DNA of 64,000 bases from Halomonas sp. YLGW01 (GCF_014840935.1 NZ_CP062005.1:1178001-1242000); one strand, 5' to 3'. Counted from the stretch's first letter, positions 51,000-63,305 are shown. Translations and numbers: made by a program. Notes: generated by a model not told the origin, from the sequence alone.

Positions 51000-52445
51000 A
51001 TGGCAGGCCAGACGCTTTACGACAAGCTGTGGTCACAGCACCTGGTGAAGGAGCGCGATGACGGCACTGCGCTGATCTACATCGACCGCCAGCTGCTGCA
51101 CGAAGTGACCTCGCCGCAGGCCTTCGAGGGACTGCGCCTGGCCAAACGTCAGCCGTGGCGTCTGGATGCCAACCTCGCCACCCCCGATCACAATGTGCCG
51201 ACCACGGTTGTCGAGCGCGCCGAGGGCAATGCCGGCATCAAGGATCCAGTATCGCTGATCCAGGTGCAGACCCTGGATGACAACTGCGAGGCCTTCGGTA
51301 TCGAGGAGTTTCGCATCAACGACGCCCGCCAGGGCATCGTGCACGTGGTTGGCCCGGAGCAGGGCGCGACCCTGCCGGGCATGACGGTGGTCTGCGGTGA
51401 TTCTCATACCGCCACCCACGGCGCCTTCGCGGCGCTGGCTCATGGTATCGGCACCTCAGAGGTCGAGCACGTGCTGGCCACCCAGTGCCTGCTGGCGCAG
51501 AAGATGAAAAACATGCAGGTGCGGGTCGAGGGCTCGCTCGGCACCGGCGTCACCGCCAAGGACGTGGTGCTGGCGATCATCGGGCGCATCGGCACTGCCG
51601 GCGGCACCGGCTATGCCATCGAGTTTGCCGGCAGCGCGATCCGCGAGCTGTCCATGGAAGGCCGCATGACGGTCTGTAACATGGCCATCGAGGCGGGTGC
51701 CCGGGTCGGTCTGATCGGCGTCGATGACACCACCATCGACTATCTGCGCGAGCGCCCCTTCGCGCCTCAGGGCGAGCAGTGGGAGGCCGCCGTGGCTGAC
51801 TGGCGAAGCCTGGTCTCCGATGACGATGCCGCCTTCGACAAGGTGGTGACGCTCAAGGCCGAGGACATCGAGCCGCAGGTCAGCTGGGGCACCAGCCCCG
51901 AGATGGTCACCGGCATTTCCGGCGAGGTGCCCGACCCCGCCGAGGCGACCGACGATACCGTCAAGGGCAGTCATGCCCGGGCGCTCGAGTACATGGGGCT
52001 TTCGGCCAAGCAGAAGATCACCGATATTCGCCTCGACAAGGTGTTCATCGGTTCCTGCACCAACTCGCGCATCGAGGACCTGCGCGCGGCGGCCAAGGTC
52101 GCCCGTGGCCGCAAGGTCGCCGATTCCATCATGCTCGCCATGGTGGTGCCGGGCTCCGGGCTGGTGAAGCGCCAGGCCGAGGACGAGGGGCTCGACAAGA
52201 TCTTCACCGAGGCGGGCTTCGAGTGGCGCGAGCCGGGCTGCTCCATGTGTCTGGCCATGAACGCCGACAAGCTCGGCGCCGGCGAGCATTGTGCCTCGAC
52301 CTCGAACCGTAACTTCGAAGGCCGTCAGGGCTATGGAGGGCGTACCCACCTGGTCAGCCCGGCGATGGCCGCCGCGGCCGCCATCGCCGGCCACTTCGTG
52401 GATGTCCGCCAGTTCGATGTGGAAAGCCAGCCCCAGGAGGCCTGA
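51000..52445 (+). CDS. leuC: 3-isopropylmalate dehydratase large subunit
   Basis: 481 aa, aconitase-type isomerase of leucine synthesis (2- to 3-isopropylmalate). The [4Fe-4S] ligands are C353 ([12 protein letters not shown]), C414 and C417 (GCSMCLAMN). [18 protein letters not shown] and [12 protein letters not shown] follow the family. AGGAGAGAC precedes the ATG. leuD begins 3 bp after the stop. Confidence 0.97.
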   Translation: MAGQTLYDKLWSQHLVKERDDGTALIYIDRQLLHEVTSPQAFEGLRLAKRQPWRLDANLATPDHNVPTTVVERAEGNAGIKDPVSLIQVQTLDDNCEAFGIEEFRINDARQGIVHVVGPEQGATLPGMTVVCGDSHTATHGAFAALAHGIGTSEVEHVLATQCLLAQKMKNMQVRVEGSLGTGVTAKDVVLAIIGRIGTAGGTGYAIEFAGSAIRELSMEGRMTVCNMAIEAGARVGLIGVDDTTIDYLRERPFAPQGEQWEAAVADWRSLVSDDDAAFDKVVTLKAEDIEPQVSWGTSPEMVTGISGEVPDPAEATDDTVKGSHARALEYMGLSAKQKITDIRLDKVFIGSCTNSRIEDLRAAAKVARGRKVADSIMLAMVVPGSGLVKRQAEDEGLDKIFTEAGFEWREPGCSMCLAMNADKLGAGEHCASTSNRNFEGRQGYGGRTHLVSPAMAAAAAIAGHFVDVRQFDVESQPQEA

Positions 52446-52448
52446 ACC

Positions 52449-53117
52449 ATGCACAAGTTTGAACGTCAGCAGGGTCTGGTGGCGCCGATGGATCGCGCCA
52501 ACGTCGATACCGACCTGATCATCCCCAAGCAGTTCTTGAAGTCGATCAAGCGCACCGGCTTCGGCGTCAACCTCTTCGACGAGCTGCGTTACTTGGACGA
52601 GGGCTACCCGGGCCAGGATGTTTCGCAGCGTCCGCTCAACCCGGATTTCGTCCTCAATCAGCCGCGCTATGAAGGCGCCAGTGTGCTGCTGGCCCGGCGC
52701 AACTTCGGTTGCGGCAGCTCCCGGGAGCATGCGCCCTGGGCATTGGAGGACTTCGGCTTTCGCGTGGTCATCGCGCCGAGCTTCGCCGACATCTTCTACA
52801 ACAACGCCTTCAAGAACGGCATCCTGCTGGTGACCCTTGAAGAAGACGTCATCGAGCGGCTGTTCCAGGAGGTCGAGGCCAGTGAAGGCTATCGCCTGGA
52901 CGTCGATCTCGAGCATCAGCGCATCACCACGCCGGCCGGCGAGATCCTCGAGTTCGAGGTCGATGCCTTCCGCAAGCACTGCCTGCTCAACGGCCTCGAC
53001 GATATCGGCATCACCCTGCAGGATGAAGACGCCATTCGTGACTTCGAGGCCAGGCACCGGGCCGCGCGTCCCTGGCTGTTCCGCGAGCCTGCGGGCACAC
53101 CGGCGGCCAAGGCCTGA
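52449..53117 (+). CDS. leuD: 3-isopropylmalate dehydratase small subunit
   Basis: 222 aa swivel domain that pairs with LeuC. Signature segments [39 protein letters not shown] and [18 protein letters not shown] are complete. AGGAGG lies just upstream within the leuC end. A 214-bp gap rich in hairpins separates it from leuB. Confidence 0.97.
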   Translation: MHKFERQQGLVAPMDRANVDTDLIIPKQFLKSIKRTGFGVNLFDELRYLDEGYPGQDVSQRPLNPDFVLNQPRYEGASVLLARRNFGCGSSREHAPWALEDFGFRVVIAPSFADIFYNNAFKNGILLVTLEEDVIERLFQEVEASEGYRLDVDLEHQRITTPAGEILEFEVDAFRKHCLLNGLDDIGITLQDEDAIRDFEARHRAARPWLFREPAGTPAAKA

Positions 53118-53144
53118 GGCTGAATCGACCCAACGCCAGACTTC

Positions 53145-53270
53145 GGCCCGGTGCGCCGGGCCAACCTCCCAGCATCGACGCTGGACACTGAAGAAGAGGG
53201 ATGCCCTCAAGGGCACACGCGCAGGGAAGCGCCATCTTCTTTTCGTCAGGCGGAGGCGCTTCGCCTGACG
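53145..53270 (+). promoter_or_regulatory. Hairpin-rich leuD-leuB gap with two mutually exclusive stems
   Basis: Stems in order: GGCCCGG/CCGGGCC (53145-53162) and CCAGC/GCTGG (53169-53184). Then stem A, GAAGCGCC (53226-53233) with GGCGCTTC (53255-53262), and stem B, CGTCAGGCG (53244-53252) with CGCCTGACG (53262-53270). Stem B is followed by TTTCC. A and B overlap, so only one can form, which is the layout of an antiterminator/terminator switch. No leucine-rich leader peptide is present, so the signal is unknown, and chance is possible. Confidence 0.5.
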
Positions 53271-53331
53271 TTTCCATCACCGAATGACCGGGTCCGCCAT
53301 GCGGGCCCTTTTGCCAAGAGAGCCATAGCAC

Positions 53332-54411
53332 ATGAGCCGCAAGATTCTCGTTCTGCCGGGTGACGGCATCGGCCCGGAAATCACCCGCGAGGCCGTCAAG
53401 GTCCTCAAGGCCTGTCAGGCCGCTGGTCTTGACGTCGACATCGAGGAAGGCCTGGTGGGCGGGGCGGGCTATGACGCCCACGGCGAACCGCTGCCGGCGG
53501 TGACCCTGGAGCAGGCCCGCGGCGCGGACGCGATCCTGCTTGGGGCGGTAGGTGGGCCGAAATGGGACAAGCTCGACGACATCAGCAAGCGTCCGGAAAA
53601 GGGCCTGCTGGGGCTTCGCAAGGAGCTTTCACTGTTCGGCAACCTGCGTCCCGCGCTTCTGTATCCTCAGCTCGCGGAGGCCTCGAGCCTCAAGCCCGAG
53701 GTGGTGTCCGGTCTCGACATCATGATAGTGCGCGAGCTCACCGGCGGCATCTACTTCGGCCAGCCGCGCGGCATCGAGGAGCGCGACGGCCAGCGGGTGG
53801 GCTTCAACACCTACGTCTACTCCGAGGCCGAGATCGAGCGCATCGGCCGGGTGGCCTTCGAGATGGCCAGCAAGCGCGGCGGCAAGCTGTGCAGCGTCGA
53901 CAAGGCCAATGTGCTAGAGGCCACCATGCTGTGGCGCGAGGTCATGGAGCGGCTGGCGCCGGAGTATCCGGACGTCGAACTCTCCCACATGTACGTCGAC
54001 AACGCTGCCATGCAGCTGGTGCGCGCGCCCAAGCAGTTCGATGTGATCGTCACCGGTAACATGTTCGGCGACATTCTCTCCGACGCCGCCGCCATGCTCA
54101 CCGGCTCGATCGGCATGCTGCCCTCGGCCTCGCTGAATGCCGATGGCCAGGGCATGTACGAGCCCTGCCACGGCAGTGCGCCGGATATCGCCGGTCAGGG
54201 CATCGCCAATCCGCTGGCGACCATTCTTTCGGTGGCGATGATGCTGCGTTACTCGCTCAATGAGGCTGCGCTGGCCGAGCGCATCGAGGCGGCCGTGGGC
54301 AAGGTGCTGGATGAGGGGCTGCGCACCGCGGATATCGCCTATCCGGGTACCCGCCAGGTCTCCACCGGCGAGATGGGAGACGCCGTGCTGGCGGCCTTCG
54401 AGGCGTCGTGA
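53332..54411 (+). CDS. leuB: 3-isopropylmalate dehydrogenase
   Basis: 359 aa; oxidative decarboxylation of 3-isopropylmalate with [31 protein letters not shown], the substrate Arg-rich region [18 protein letters not shown] and the metal/cofactor segment [17 protein letters not shown] are intact. [14 protein letters not shown] lies near the C-terminus. It has its own upstream hairpin region. Confidence 0.97.
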   Translation: MSRKILVLPGDGIGPEITREAVKVLKACQAAGLDVDIEEGLVGGAGYDAHGEPLPAVTLEQARGADAILLGAVGGPKWDKLDDISKRPEKGLLGLRKELSLFGNLRPALLYPQLAEASSLKPEVVSGLDIMIVRELTGGIYFGQPRGIEERDGQRVGFNTYVYSEAEIERIGRVAFEMASKRGGKLCSVDKANVLEATMLWREVMERLAPEYPDVELSHMYVDNAAMQLVRAPKQFDVIVTGNMFGDILSDAAAMLTGSIGMLPSASLNADGQGMYEPCHGSAPDIAGQGIANPLATILSVAMMLRYSLNEAALAERIEAAVGKVLDEGLRTADIAYPGTRQVSTGEMGDAVLAAFEAS

Positions 54412-54456
54412 GTGTCGATGCATTAATCCGTAAGTGTTTGAAATAAAGTTGAAAGC

Positions 54457-54481
54457 CGGCCCCGTCTGCGCGTCGGGGCCG
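54457..54481 (+). terminator. Hairpin after leuB
   Basis: CGGCCCCG/CGGGGCCG (8 bp) around a 9-nt loop, 46 bp after leuB. No T-run directly follows (TGTCGTG), but TATACT at 54489 is a possible -10 box for asd. Confidence 0.5.
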
Positions 54482-54525
54482 TGTCGTGTATACTTGTTGG
54501 CTAATTCTTTTTTGGAGGACTTCAC

Positions 54526-55638
54526 ATGTTGACAGTCGGTTTCGTGGGTTGGCGTGGCATGGTGGGCTCTGTGCTCATGCAGCGCATGCAGGAAGACAAT
54601 GAGTTCGCCGGCATCGAGCCGGTGTTCTTCACCACTTCCCAGGTCGGTCAGCCCGGGCCCGATGTCGGCGTGGACGTGCCCCCGCTCAAGGATGCCTTCG
54701 ATCTGGACGCCCTCAAGGCGCTTGACGTGGTGGTCACCTGCCAGGGTGGTGATTACACCGAGAAGGTCTACCAGGACCTGCGCCAGGCCGGCTGGAAGGG
54801 CTACTGGATCGACGCCGCCAGCACCCTGCGCATGGCCGATGACGCCACCATCGTGCTCGACCCGGTCAACCGCGACGTCATCGATGAGCAGCTTGCGCGC
54901 GGCACCAAGACCTTCGTCGGCGGCAACTGCACGGTCAGCCTGATGCTGATGGGCCTGGGCGGCCTGTTCGAGGCCAACATGATCGAGTGGATGACCTCGA
55001 TGACCTACCAGGCGGCCTCCGGCTCCGGTGCCAAGCACATGCGCGAGCTGCTCAATCAGATGGGTGGACTGCGTGACAGCGTGGCCAGCGAGCTGGCCGA
55101 TCCGGCGAGTGCGATCCTCGACATCGACCGTAAGGTCACCGAGACCATGCGCGGTGCGAGCTTCCCCACCGAGAACTTTGGGGCGCCGCTCGCCGGCAGC
55201 CTGCTGCCCTGGATCGACAAGCCGATGGAGAACGGCCAGAGCAAGGAAGAGTGGAAGGGTGGCGTCGAGACCAACAAGATTCTCGGTCTGGGCGACAACC
55301 CGACTCCCATCGATGGCCTCTGCGTGCGCATCGGTGCCATGCGCTCCCACAGCCAGGCCTTCACCATCAAGCTCAAGCAGGATGTGCCGCTCGACGAGAT
55401 CGAGGACCGTCTGGCCAAGCACAACGAGTGGGTGCGTGTCATCGCCAACGAGAAGGACGCCACCATCGATGGCCTGACCCCGGCCGCCGCGACCGGCACC
55501 CTGAACGTGCCAGTGGGTCGCCTGCGCAAGCTGGCCATGGGCGGTGAGTATCTGTCCGCCTTCTCGGTCGGCGATCAGCTGCTGTGGGGTGCCGCCGAGC
55601 CGCTCAAGCGCATGCTGAAGATCCTCCGCGAGCAGTAA
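54526..55638 (+). CDS. asd: Aspartate-semialdehyde dehydrogenase
   Basis: 370 aa; reduces aspartyl phosphate with NADPH, feeding lysine, threonine, methionine and diaminopimelate. [18 protein letters not shown] (Rossmann GxxGxxG), the catalytic Cys in [14 protein letters not shown], and [10 protein letters not shown] are visible. Strong GGAGG lies 7 nt before the ATG. It is followed by an excellent terminator, so it is transcribed apart from fimV. Confidence 0.97.
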   Translation: MLTVGFVGWRGMVGSVLMQRMQEDNEFAGIEPVFFTTSQVGQPGPDVGVDVPPLKDAFDLDALKALDVVVTCQGGDYTEKVYQDLRQAGWKGYWIDAASTLRMADDATIVLDPVNRDVIDEQLARGTKTFVGGNCTVSLMLMGLGGLFEANMIEWMTSMTYQAASGSGAKHMRELLNQMGGLRDSVASELADPASAILDIDRKVTETMRGASFPTENFGAPLAGSLLPWIDKPMENGQSKEEWKGGVETNKILGLGDNPTPIDGLCVRIGAMRSHSQAFTIKLKQDVPLDEIEDRLAKHNEWVRVIANEKDATIDGLTPAAATGTLNVPVGRLRKLAMGGEYLSAFSVGDQLLWGAAEPLKRMLKILREQ

Positions 55639-55661
55639 GAAGCTTCGCCACGGCCGTTTCC

Positions 55662-55690
55662 AACGCCTCCCTTCGGGGAGGCGTTTTTTT
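55662..55690 (+). terminator. Intrinsic terminator of asd
   Basis: AACGCCTCCC/GGGAGGCGTT (10-bp perfect stem), TTCG tetraloop, T-run of seven. Textbook. Confidence 0.97.
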
Positions 55691-55908
55691 GTCGGGTCAG
55701 AGGTGGGGCCGTGCGAGGTCACGATCTGCGTTCTTCGCCAACGTTGAATGCGTGGCCTGCTTTGTCTTGTCGGCGCCTCCCGGTGAGCGGAAAGTGTGAG
55801 TACAATTAACCCATTATTCGATGATTAGGTTGTCGTGACTCATACTGATGTTTGAATATCTTGATGTATGGGTCCGTTGCCCCCGACACCTGCGAGGCCA
55901 TTGTCGCC

Positions 55909-58566
55909 ATGAACCGCAAGTTTTCTCTGCTCATCCTGATGTCGCTTTCCGCTCTCAGTTCGCCAAGCTGGTCGCTGGGTGTGGGAGACGCGCGAGTGTC
56001 CTCGGCGTTGGGGGCACCTCTCGAGGCCACGATTCCGCTGACGGACACCCAGGGCGTATCGGCGAAGGCGCTGACGGCCCGCCTGGCCGATGTCGCGGCA
56101 TATCGTCGTGCCGGGCTCGAGCGCAGCCTGTGGCTCGAAGGGCTGGAAATGACGGTCATTCCGCAAGTGTCGGGGCTGGCAGTCAAGGTGCGCTCCCGGC
56201 ATCCGGTGAGTGATCCCTATCTCGATCTGCTGGTGGAGCTCGACGGCCCGAGTGGGCGTCAGCAGCGCCAGGTCACCCTGCTCTTCGATCCTCCGGGGTT
56301 TGGCTCGCAGTCGGCCGGCGCCGCGACATCCGGCGCGTACAGCCCTGAGCAACCCCGCCGCCAGGGCACGGTAGCGAGCCTGCCGCCCGCGACTCCCCGA
56401 GAAACGCCACGGGAAGGCGGGGAAACATCCTCCCGAGGCGCCGGCTACGTCGATGTCGGCGATACCCTGTGGAGCGTTGCCGAGCGGCTGCGCCCGGGGG
56501 CAGGCATCACCATGCCGCAGATGATGATGGCGCTGCTGGGTGCCAACCCGGATGCCTTTTCGGGCGGCAACATCAACCGCCTGAAGGCAGGTCATGTGCT
56601 GGAGGTGCCCTCCCGGGAGCAGATTCTGGCGCGCGCACCGCAGGAGGCCAAACAGCAGATGCAGGCGCATAATCGTGCCTTTTCCCGAGGTGAGCCGCTG
56701 CCCATGATGGCGTCCCCTTCGACGCCCGCACCGACCGGTGTGAATGCGCCCGACGGCTCGACGGATGCCGCCGCTGAGGTGGCCTCGGGCAGTCCTGATG
56801 GTCAGGAGCCGACGGTCGCCGACGCCGATGTCGCTTCCGAATCCACGGCTCGGCTCGAGGCCGATACGGCCTCTGACGAGGCGGCCGATCAGCCGCGCCT
56901 GACCCTGCTGACCGATGCCGAGGTTCAGGCCGAGGCGGTGGACACGGTGTCCAGCGAGCAGAGTGATCGTCTCGATCGCATGGAAGAGCGGCTCGAACAG
57001 AGTCAGCAATCGTTGGCGGCCATGCGTGCCGAACGCGAGGAGAACAGCGCCGAACTGGCCTCGCTGCGCGAGGAGGTCGCTCGCCTACGCGATTCCTTGT
57101 CGAGTATGGCGGCGAAATTGGCGTCATCGGCTGCGCAGGCAGAAGCGTCGTGGGCGGGATCCGGCTTCGTCGATCGTTATCTGATGCCCCTGTGGGCCAC
57201 GCTCAGTCAGGCGGGTCGCACCCTGTCGGGGCAGCTGGCTGCTGGTGGTCTGGCCGTCTTGCTGGCGCTGTGGCTGCTGGTGCGTCGCCGTCGAACGTCA
57301 AACCCTGCCAGGGATGAGGCGTCCGGCGCTGGCCTAGTCGAGGGCGAGGACGCGGCAGCAACGACCCTTCAGGGCGATGACAAGCCGGCGCATGGCGCAT
57401 CGAAGCAGGGCGAGGCGCTGATGCCTCAAGCCGAGTCCGTCAGTGAGGCCGACATCTTCATGGCCTACGGACGTTACGAGCAGGCTCAGGCCATGATCGA
57501 GGAGGGCCTCGCAGCCGAGCCCGAGCGCTATGACCTGCGACTCAAGCTGGTCAAGGCGCTGGTGGAACAAGGAAAGTGGCAGTCGGTGCATGCCGAGGCC
57601 GAACGCCTGGCGGCAGATGACGATCCGGCGCGTCAGTCGGAGTTGGTGCGCTTGCTGGCCCGTGAACCCCGGGCGCCGTCGGATGGGGCAGGGCGCGTGG
57701 CGGAGATCGATGCCGATCAGCGGGAAACGACACCTGATACCACAGCCTCCAATGAACCTGGTGAAGAAGAGAGCCGAGCCTTCATCGATTCCGGTATCTC
57801 GCTGGCACCCGTGGAGTCGGCATCGGCCTTGCGTCCTCCCATCGAGCGTGAGCCGATGGCCTTCGATGATAAGCCCCAGCCTGCTCGCCCCTCCTGGCAG
57901 GAGGGCGAGGACGTGACCCCGGAAGAGATTGGCGAAGCGTTGCACAAGGCTTCGGTCGCCGCGCCGGAGGAGCAGGATGCCGAGCGAGACGTGCCACTGG
58001 AGATGGGCGCTGCGGCGTCTGCCGAAGAGGGTGATGCCGAAAGGGAGCGAGAGGCCGTCGAGAGCCGGTCGGCCGATTACGATGCGACGACACCGGTCCC
58101 CGGCGATGGCGAGGCGTCGCCCGAGAGCGGGAGCAATGTGATCGATTACCGTCCGCCGCCCCTGGAGCTGGAGACGGACACGCCCGAAGAAACGCCCATG
58201 CAGCCCAGCGTGGAGTTCGCATCGGAGGGGGGGCAGTCAGAAGAGTCGTCCGCCTTGGGGGAAGAGGCGGACAGCGATCTGGCCCAGCTGCTGCGAGGAG
58301 AGGGTCGAGGCTCTCGTATGGACGCCTTCGGTGCCGGCGATGAAGACTGGGAGATCGAGGAGGTAGCTTTCGAGCCGCTGCATCTGGATAATGAGCGACC
58401 TGCCGATTCCCCGTCGGAGTCTCGGGCACTGGTCGGTCAGGCCGAAGCGCGCCTCGAACAAGGTGATCATGCCCAGGCACGCGACCTGCTGGACCGGGCT
58501 CTGGAAGAAGGGGATGGCGATATCCGCGAGCAGGCCAAGCGCATGATCGCCCAGCACAACCTATGA
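55909..58566 (+). CDS. fimV: FimV/HubP-type polar peptidoglycan-binding protein
   Basis: 885 aa in the FimV layout: signal peptide (MNRKFSLLILMSLSALSSPSWS), a FimV N-terminal domain, LysM at about 179-235, a coiled coil (about 347-405), a transmembrane helix LAAGGLAVLLALWLLV (about 443-460), then FimV TPR region (ADIFMAYGRYEQAQAMIEEG) from about 511. Next is a very acidic Glu/Asp-rich linker (about 600-800), and finally the FimV C-terminal domain (QAEARLEQGDHAQARDLLDR, about 843-880). FimV organises the cell pole and, in Pseudomonas, type IV pilus and motility. Position between asd and truA is diagnostic. Start ATG 55909; an earlier TTG at 55852 would spoil the signal peptide. Confidence 0.93.
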   Translation: MNRKFSLLILMSLSALSSPSWSLGVGDARVSSALGAPLEATIPLTDTQGVSAKALTARLADVAAYRRAGLERSLWLEGLEMTVIPQVSGLAVKVRSRHPVSDPYLDLLVELDGPSGRQQRQVTLLFDPPGFGSQSAGAATSGAYSPEQPRRQGTVASLPPATPRETPREGGETSSRGAGYVDVGDTLWSVAERLRPGAGITMPQMMMALLGANPDAFSGGNINRLKAGHVLEVPSREQILARAPQEAKQQMQAHNRAFSRGEPLPMMASPSTPAPTGVNAPDGSTDAAAEVASGSPDGQEPTVADADVASESTARLEADTASDEAADQPRLTLLTDAEVQAEAVDTVSSEQSDRLDRMEERLEQSQQSLAAMRAEREENSAELASLREEVARLRDSLSSMAAKLASSAAQAEASWAGSGFVDRYLMPLWATLSQAGRTLSGQLAAGGLAVLLALWLLVRRRRTSNPARDEASGAGLVEGEDAAATTLQGDDKPAHGASKQGEALMPQAESVSEADIFMAYGRYEQAQAMIEEGLAAEPERYDLRLKLVKALVEQGKWQSVHAEAERLAADDDPARQSELVRLLAREPRAPSDGAGRVAEIDADQRETTPDTTASNEPGEEESRAFIDSGISLAPVESASALRPPIEREPMAFDDKPQPARPSWQEGEDVTPEEIGEALHKASVAAPEEQDAERDVPLEMGAAASAEEGDAEREREAVESRSADYDATTPVPGDGEASPESGSNVIDYRPPPLELETDTPEETPMQPSVEFASEGGQSEESSALGEEADSDLAQLLRGEGRGSRMDAFGAGDEDWEIEEVAFEPLHLDNERPADSPSESRALVGQAEARLEQGDHAQARDLLDRALEEGDGDIREQAKRMIAQHNL

Positions 58567-58573
58567 TGAGCCG

Positions 58574-59518
58574 ATGCCCCTTTTCGAGTCCCTTGATGAC
58601 AAGCATCCCCTTGCTGGCCGCCTGGCCATGGGGGTCGAGTATGACGGCAGCCACTACTGTGGTTGGCAACGCCTGAAGCAGGCCCCCTCGGTGCAGGGGG
58701 CGCTCGAGAAGGCCATGGCCCGCGTGGCCAATACGCCGATTACCGTGCACTGCAGCGGGCGCACCGACAGCGGCGTGCATGCCACCCGTCAGGTCGTTCA
58801 TTTCGATGCCCCGGTCCCGCGCTCCCAGAAGGCCTGGGTGTTCGGGACCAATGCCAACTTGCCGCGAGATATCGCCGTGCGCTGGATTGCCCCGGTGCCG
58901 GATGACTTTCATGCCCGCTTCCTGGCGCTGGCCAGGCGCTACCGCTACGTCATTCTCAATCAGCCCAGTCGGCCGGTGCTGGAGCGCGCCAATGCCACCT
59001 GGTGCCGCGACCCCCTGGATGTGCCGGCCATGCACGATGCCGCTCAGGCTCTGGTGGGCGAGCACGACTTCTCCAGCTTCCGCGCCGCCGGCTGTCAGTC
59101 CAAGACTACCCAGCGCCACCTGCACTTCATCGAGGTGCATCGCCACGGCCCGCTGGTGGTGGTCGATGTCCAGGCCAATGCCTTCCTGCACCACATGATT
59201 CGCAATATTGTCGGTGCGCTGATCACGGTGGGGCGCGGCGAGCAGGGGCGGGATTACCCGGCCCGGCTGCTGGCCCTGAAGGATCGCCGTCAGGGAAGCC
59301 CCACGGCACCGGGATGTGGGCTGCACTTCGTCGATTCGGTCTACGATGACGTCTACGACCTGCCCCGCGAGCCGTTGGGGCCGAATCTCTTGGCCTTCCT
59401 CGGCGAGTGGACCGGCGAGCGTGAGTTGCCGGACTGCCCGCTGGTGGATTTTCGTCGCACCCGCCCGACCCAGGCCTCGGTGCCGCCGGGCTACATCGAG
59501 GCGGGCAGGCCGGCATGA
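58574..59518 (+). CDS. truA: tRNA pseudouridine(38-40) synthase
   Basis: 314 aa. Catalytic Asp in SGRTDSGVHATRQV; GVEYDGSHYCGWQR at the start, and FLHHMIRNIVGALITVGRG as the C-terminal half. It isomerises U38-40 in the anticodon arm. The start lies 8 bp after fimV; TGA at the end overlaps the possible trpF ATG. Confidence 0.95.
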   Translation: MPLFESLDDKHPLAGRLAMGVEYDGSHYCGWQRLKQAPSVQGALEKAMARVANTPITVHCSGRTDSGVHATRQVVHFDAPVPRSQKAWVFGTNANLPRDIAVRWIAPVPDDFHARFLALARRYRYVILNQPSRPVLERANATWCRDPLDVPAMHDAAQALVGEHDFSSFRAAGCQSKTTQRHLHFIEVHRHGPLVVVDVQANAFLHHMIRNIVGALITVGRGEQGRDYPARLLALKDRRQGSPTAPGCGLHFVDSVYDDVYDLPREPLGPNLLAFLGEWTGERELPDCPLVDFRRTRPTQASVPPGYIEAGRPA

Positions 59519-60195
59519 GGGAGTCGCGTGCCATGCAAGTCGATCCGAAAACGAATCCCGTCATCCGACGCACGCGGGTGAAGATCTGTGGTCTGACTCG
59601 AGAGGAAGATGTCGATGCGGCCGTGGCCGCCGGCGCCGATGCGCTGGGCTTCGTGCTGTGGCCGGGGAGCAAGCGGGCCATCGACCTTGCGCGACTGGCC
59701 GAGCTGAGTGCTCGGGTGCCCGCCTTCGTGACCCGGGTCGGTCTGGTCGTCGATCAGGACCCTAAGCTGATCGAGGCGGCCTGCGAACACCTGGATCTGT
59801 TGCAGTTCCACGGCAACGAGGCCCCCGAGGCGTGCGGGCGCTTTTCCAGACCCTACATCAAGGCGCTGCGCATGCGTGACAGGATCGACCTGCAGGCGTC
59901 GGCGAGTGCCTATGGTCAGGCACGAGCGCTGCTGCTGGATGCCTACAAACCCGGGGTTCCCGGCGGTACCGGGGAGACCTTCGACTGGTCCCGTATCCCC
60001 GCAAGCCTGGCAAAACCTGTTATTCTGGCGGGAGGTCTGCACGCGATGAATGTCCAGCAGGCCGTGCGTGCGGTGCACCCCTTTGCCGTCGATGTGTCAG
60101 GTGGTGTCGAGTCGACACCCGGCATCAAGGCGGCCGACAAGATCGACGATTTCCTGCGTCAAGTCCTTACGACCTACCCATCCAAGTTCCAGTGA
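59515..60195 (+). CDS. trpF: Phosphoribosylanthranilate isomerase
   Basis: 226 aa TIM barrel of tryptophan synthesis. VKICGLTREEDVDAAVAAGA (catalytic Cys), LDLLQFHGNE, LLLDAYKPGVPGGTGETFDW (catalytic Asp), and LAGGLHAMNVQQAV and VDVSGGVESTPGIKAADKI bind phosphate. Two starts compete: ATG 59515, overlapping truA by 4 bp, or ATG 59533 with GAGGGAG 9 nt upstream. trpC, trpD and trpE are not in the window. Confidence 0.95.
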   Translation: MRESRAMQVDPKTNPVIRRTRVKICGLTREEDVDAAVAAGADALGFVLWPGSKRAIDLARLAELSARVPAFVTRVGLVVDQDPKLIEAACEHLDLLQFHGNEAPEACGRFSRPYIKALRMRDRIDLQASASAYGQARALLLDAYKPGVPGGTGETFDWSRIPASLAKPVILAGGLHAMNVQQAVRAVHPFAVDVSGGVESTPGIKAADKIDDFLRQVLTTYPSKFQ

Positions 60196-60213
60196 CCCTG
60201 TGAGGTGTCTTTC

Positions 60214-61428
<1,215 letters not shown>

Positions 61429-61454
61429 TCGTGGACCGCGACCAGGACAAGGGT

Positions 61455-62258
61455 ATGAACCGAATCGATCAACGCTTCGCCACGCTCAAGGCGCAGGGCC
61501 GCACGGCCCTGATCCCCTACCTCACCGCTGGTGATCCCGCGCCGCAGTATACCGTGGGCTTCATGCATGCGCTGGTCGAGGCCGGGGCGGACATCATCGA
61601 GCTTGGGGTGCCGTTCTCCGACCCCATGGCCGATGGCCCGGTGATCCAGAAGGCCTGCGAGCGGGCGCTCAAGCATGGCACCCGTCTCGCCCACCTGTTC
61701 GACATGGTGCGCGAGTTCCGCAGCCGGGACACCGAGACGCCGGTGGTGCTGATGGGCTACCTGAACCCCATCGAGCGCATGGGCTACGAGGCCTTCGCCG
61801 ATCAGGCCCGGGATGCCGGCGTCGATGGCGTGCTGACCGTCGACATGCCGCCCGAGGAAGCCGACGAGTTCGGCCCCGTGCTCAAGGCGCGTGGCCTGCA
61901 GTCGATCTTCCTGGTGGCCCCTACCACCTCGGCTGCCCGGGCCGGTACAATCAGCGCCCACGGCGAGGGCTACCTGTACTATGTCTCCCTCAAGGGCGTG
62001 ACCGGTGCCGCGACCCTGGACGTCGAGGACATCGATGCGCACCTGGCGCCGCTGCGCAAGCTCTCCGATCTGCCGCTGTGCGTCGGTTTCGGCATTCGCG
62101 ACGGTGCCACGGCGGCGGCCGTGGGCAAGGTGGCCGAGGGTGTCATCGTCGGCAGCGTGCTGGTGGGCCAGATCGCCGCCTGCGCCGACGAGCCGGCGGC
62201 CATCGCGCCGCGCCTCAAGGATATTCTGGGCGAGATGCGTCAGGCCCTGGACGCCTGA
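61455..62258 (+). CDS. trpA: Tryptophan synthase alpha chain
   Basis: 267 aa TIM barrel. [39 protein letters not shown] (catalytic Glu), [16 protein letters not shown] (Asp), and GVTGAATLD and [16 protein letters not shown] are in place. It cleaves indole-3-glycerol phosphate. AGGA 7 nt before ATG 61455 supports this start over GTG 61431. Confidence 0.95.
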   Translation: MNRIDQRFATLKAQGRTALIPYLTAGDPAPQYTVGFMHALVEAGADIIELGVPFSDPMADGPVIQKACERALKHGTRLAHLFDMVREFRSRDTETPVVLMGYLNPIERMGYEAFADQARDAGVDGVLTVDMPPEEADEFGPVLKARGLQSIFLVAPTTSAARAGTISAHGEGYLYYVSLKGVTGAATLDVEDIDAHLAPLRKLSDLPLCVGFGIRDGATAAAVGKVAEGVIVGSVLVGQIAACADEPAAIAPRLKDILGEMRQALDA

Positions 62259-62343
62259 CCCCGAGGCGCGCCTGGCGCGCAGCGTACTTTGAATCAATAC
62301 AGGCCCGGTCGCGCCGGGCCCCGCATGATGGAAACCTTCTGAT

Positions 62344-63294
62344 ATGAGCTGGCTAGACAAGATCGTGCCCTCCATGGGACGCATTCAGCGCAAGGACCGT
62401 CGCTCCAGCGTGCCCGACGGCCTGTGGCGCAAGTGCCCCAAGTGCGAGGGGGTGTTGTATCTCCCCGAGCTGGAAAAGCACCAGAGCGTCTGTCCCAAGT
62501 GCGACCATCATCTGCGCTTGACCGCACGCAAGCGTCTGGACTGGTTCCTCGATCAGGAGGGCCGCGAAGAGATCCAGGCCGACCTCCAGCCGGTGGACCG
62601 CCTCAAGTTCCGTGACTCGAAGAAGTACAAGGATCGCCTTAACGCCGCGCAGAAGAACACCGGCGAGAACGATGCCCTGATCGCCATGCGGGGCGAGCTG
62701 GATGGCGTGCCGCTGGTCGCCGTGGCCTTCGAGTTCAGCTTCATGGGCGGCTCGATGGGGGCCGTGGTGGGCGAGAAGTTCGTGCAGGCCGCGACGCGCT
62801 CCCTCGAGGAGGGCATTCCGCTGGTGTGCTTCGCCGCCTCCGGTGGCGCCCGCATGCAGGAGGCTCTGTTCTCGCTGATGCAGATGGCCAAGACCTCAGC
62901 GGCACTCGAGAAGCTCAAGCAGGCGGGCATTCCGTATATCTCGGTGCTCACCGACCCGGTCTACGGCGGTGTCTCGGCCTCGCTTGCGATGCTTGGCGAT
63001 CTCAATGTCGCTGAGCCCAATGCTCTGATCGGCTTCGCCGGCCCGCGGGTCATCGAGCAGACGGTCCGCGAGAAGCTGCCGGAAGGCTTCCAGCGCAGCG
63101 AGTTCCTGCTCGAGCATGGCACCGTCGACATGATCGTGCATCGCCAGGAAATGCGTGATCGACTGGGCGGTGTGCTGCGCAAGCTGACGCACCAGCCGGC
63201 CTCCGGCCAGCCGGAAAACGAGGAGCCGGATCTGGTCGACGAGGCCCAAGGCCTGGCCGAACCTGAGACCGACGACGTTAACCGCGAGGCCTGA
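62344..63294 (+). CDS. accD: Acetyl-CoA carboxylase carboxyltransferase beta subunit
   Basis: 316 aa. Zinc ribbon [20 protein letters not shown] plus CPKC near residues 31-53, then the carboxyltransferase core [40 protein letters not shown] and [20 protein letters not shown]. Works with AccA to make malonyl-CoA. Acidic C-terminal tail beyond residue 295. Classic trpBA-accD-folC order. Confidence 0.97.
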   Translation: MSWLDKIVPSMGRIQRKDRRSSVPDGLWRKCPKCEGVLYLPELEKHQSVCPKCDHHLRLTARKRLDWFLDQEGREEIQADLQPVDRLKFRDSKKYKDRLNAAQKNTGENDALIAMRGELDGVPLVAVAFEFSFMGGSMGAVVGEKFVQAATRSLEEGIPLVCFAASGGARMQEALFSLMQMAKTSAALEKLKQAGIPYISVLTDPVYGGVSASLAMLGDLNVAEPNALIGFAGPRVIEQTVREKLPEGFQRSEFLLEHGTVDMIVHRQEMRDRLGGVLRKLTHQPASGQPENEEPDLVDEAQGLAEPETDDVNREA

Positions 63295-63305
63295 CACCCA
63301 CCGTC

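Noticed and set aside
53190-53286. A leucine-rich leader peptide for leuB attenuation.
   Set aside because: The short frame there (from ATG about 53200) has no leucine codons.
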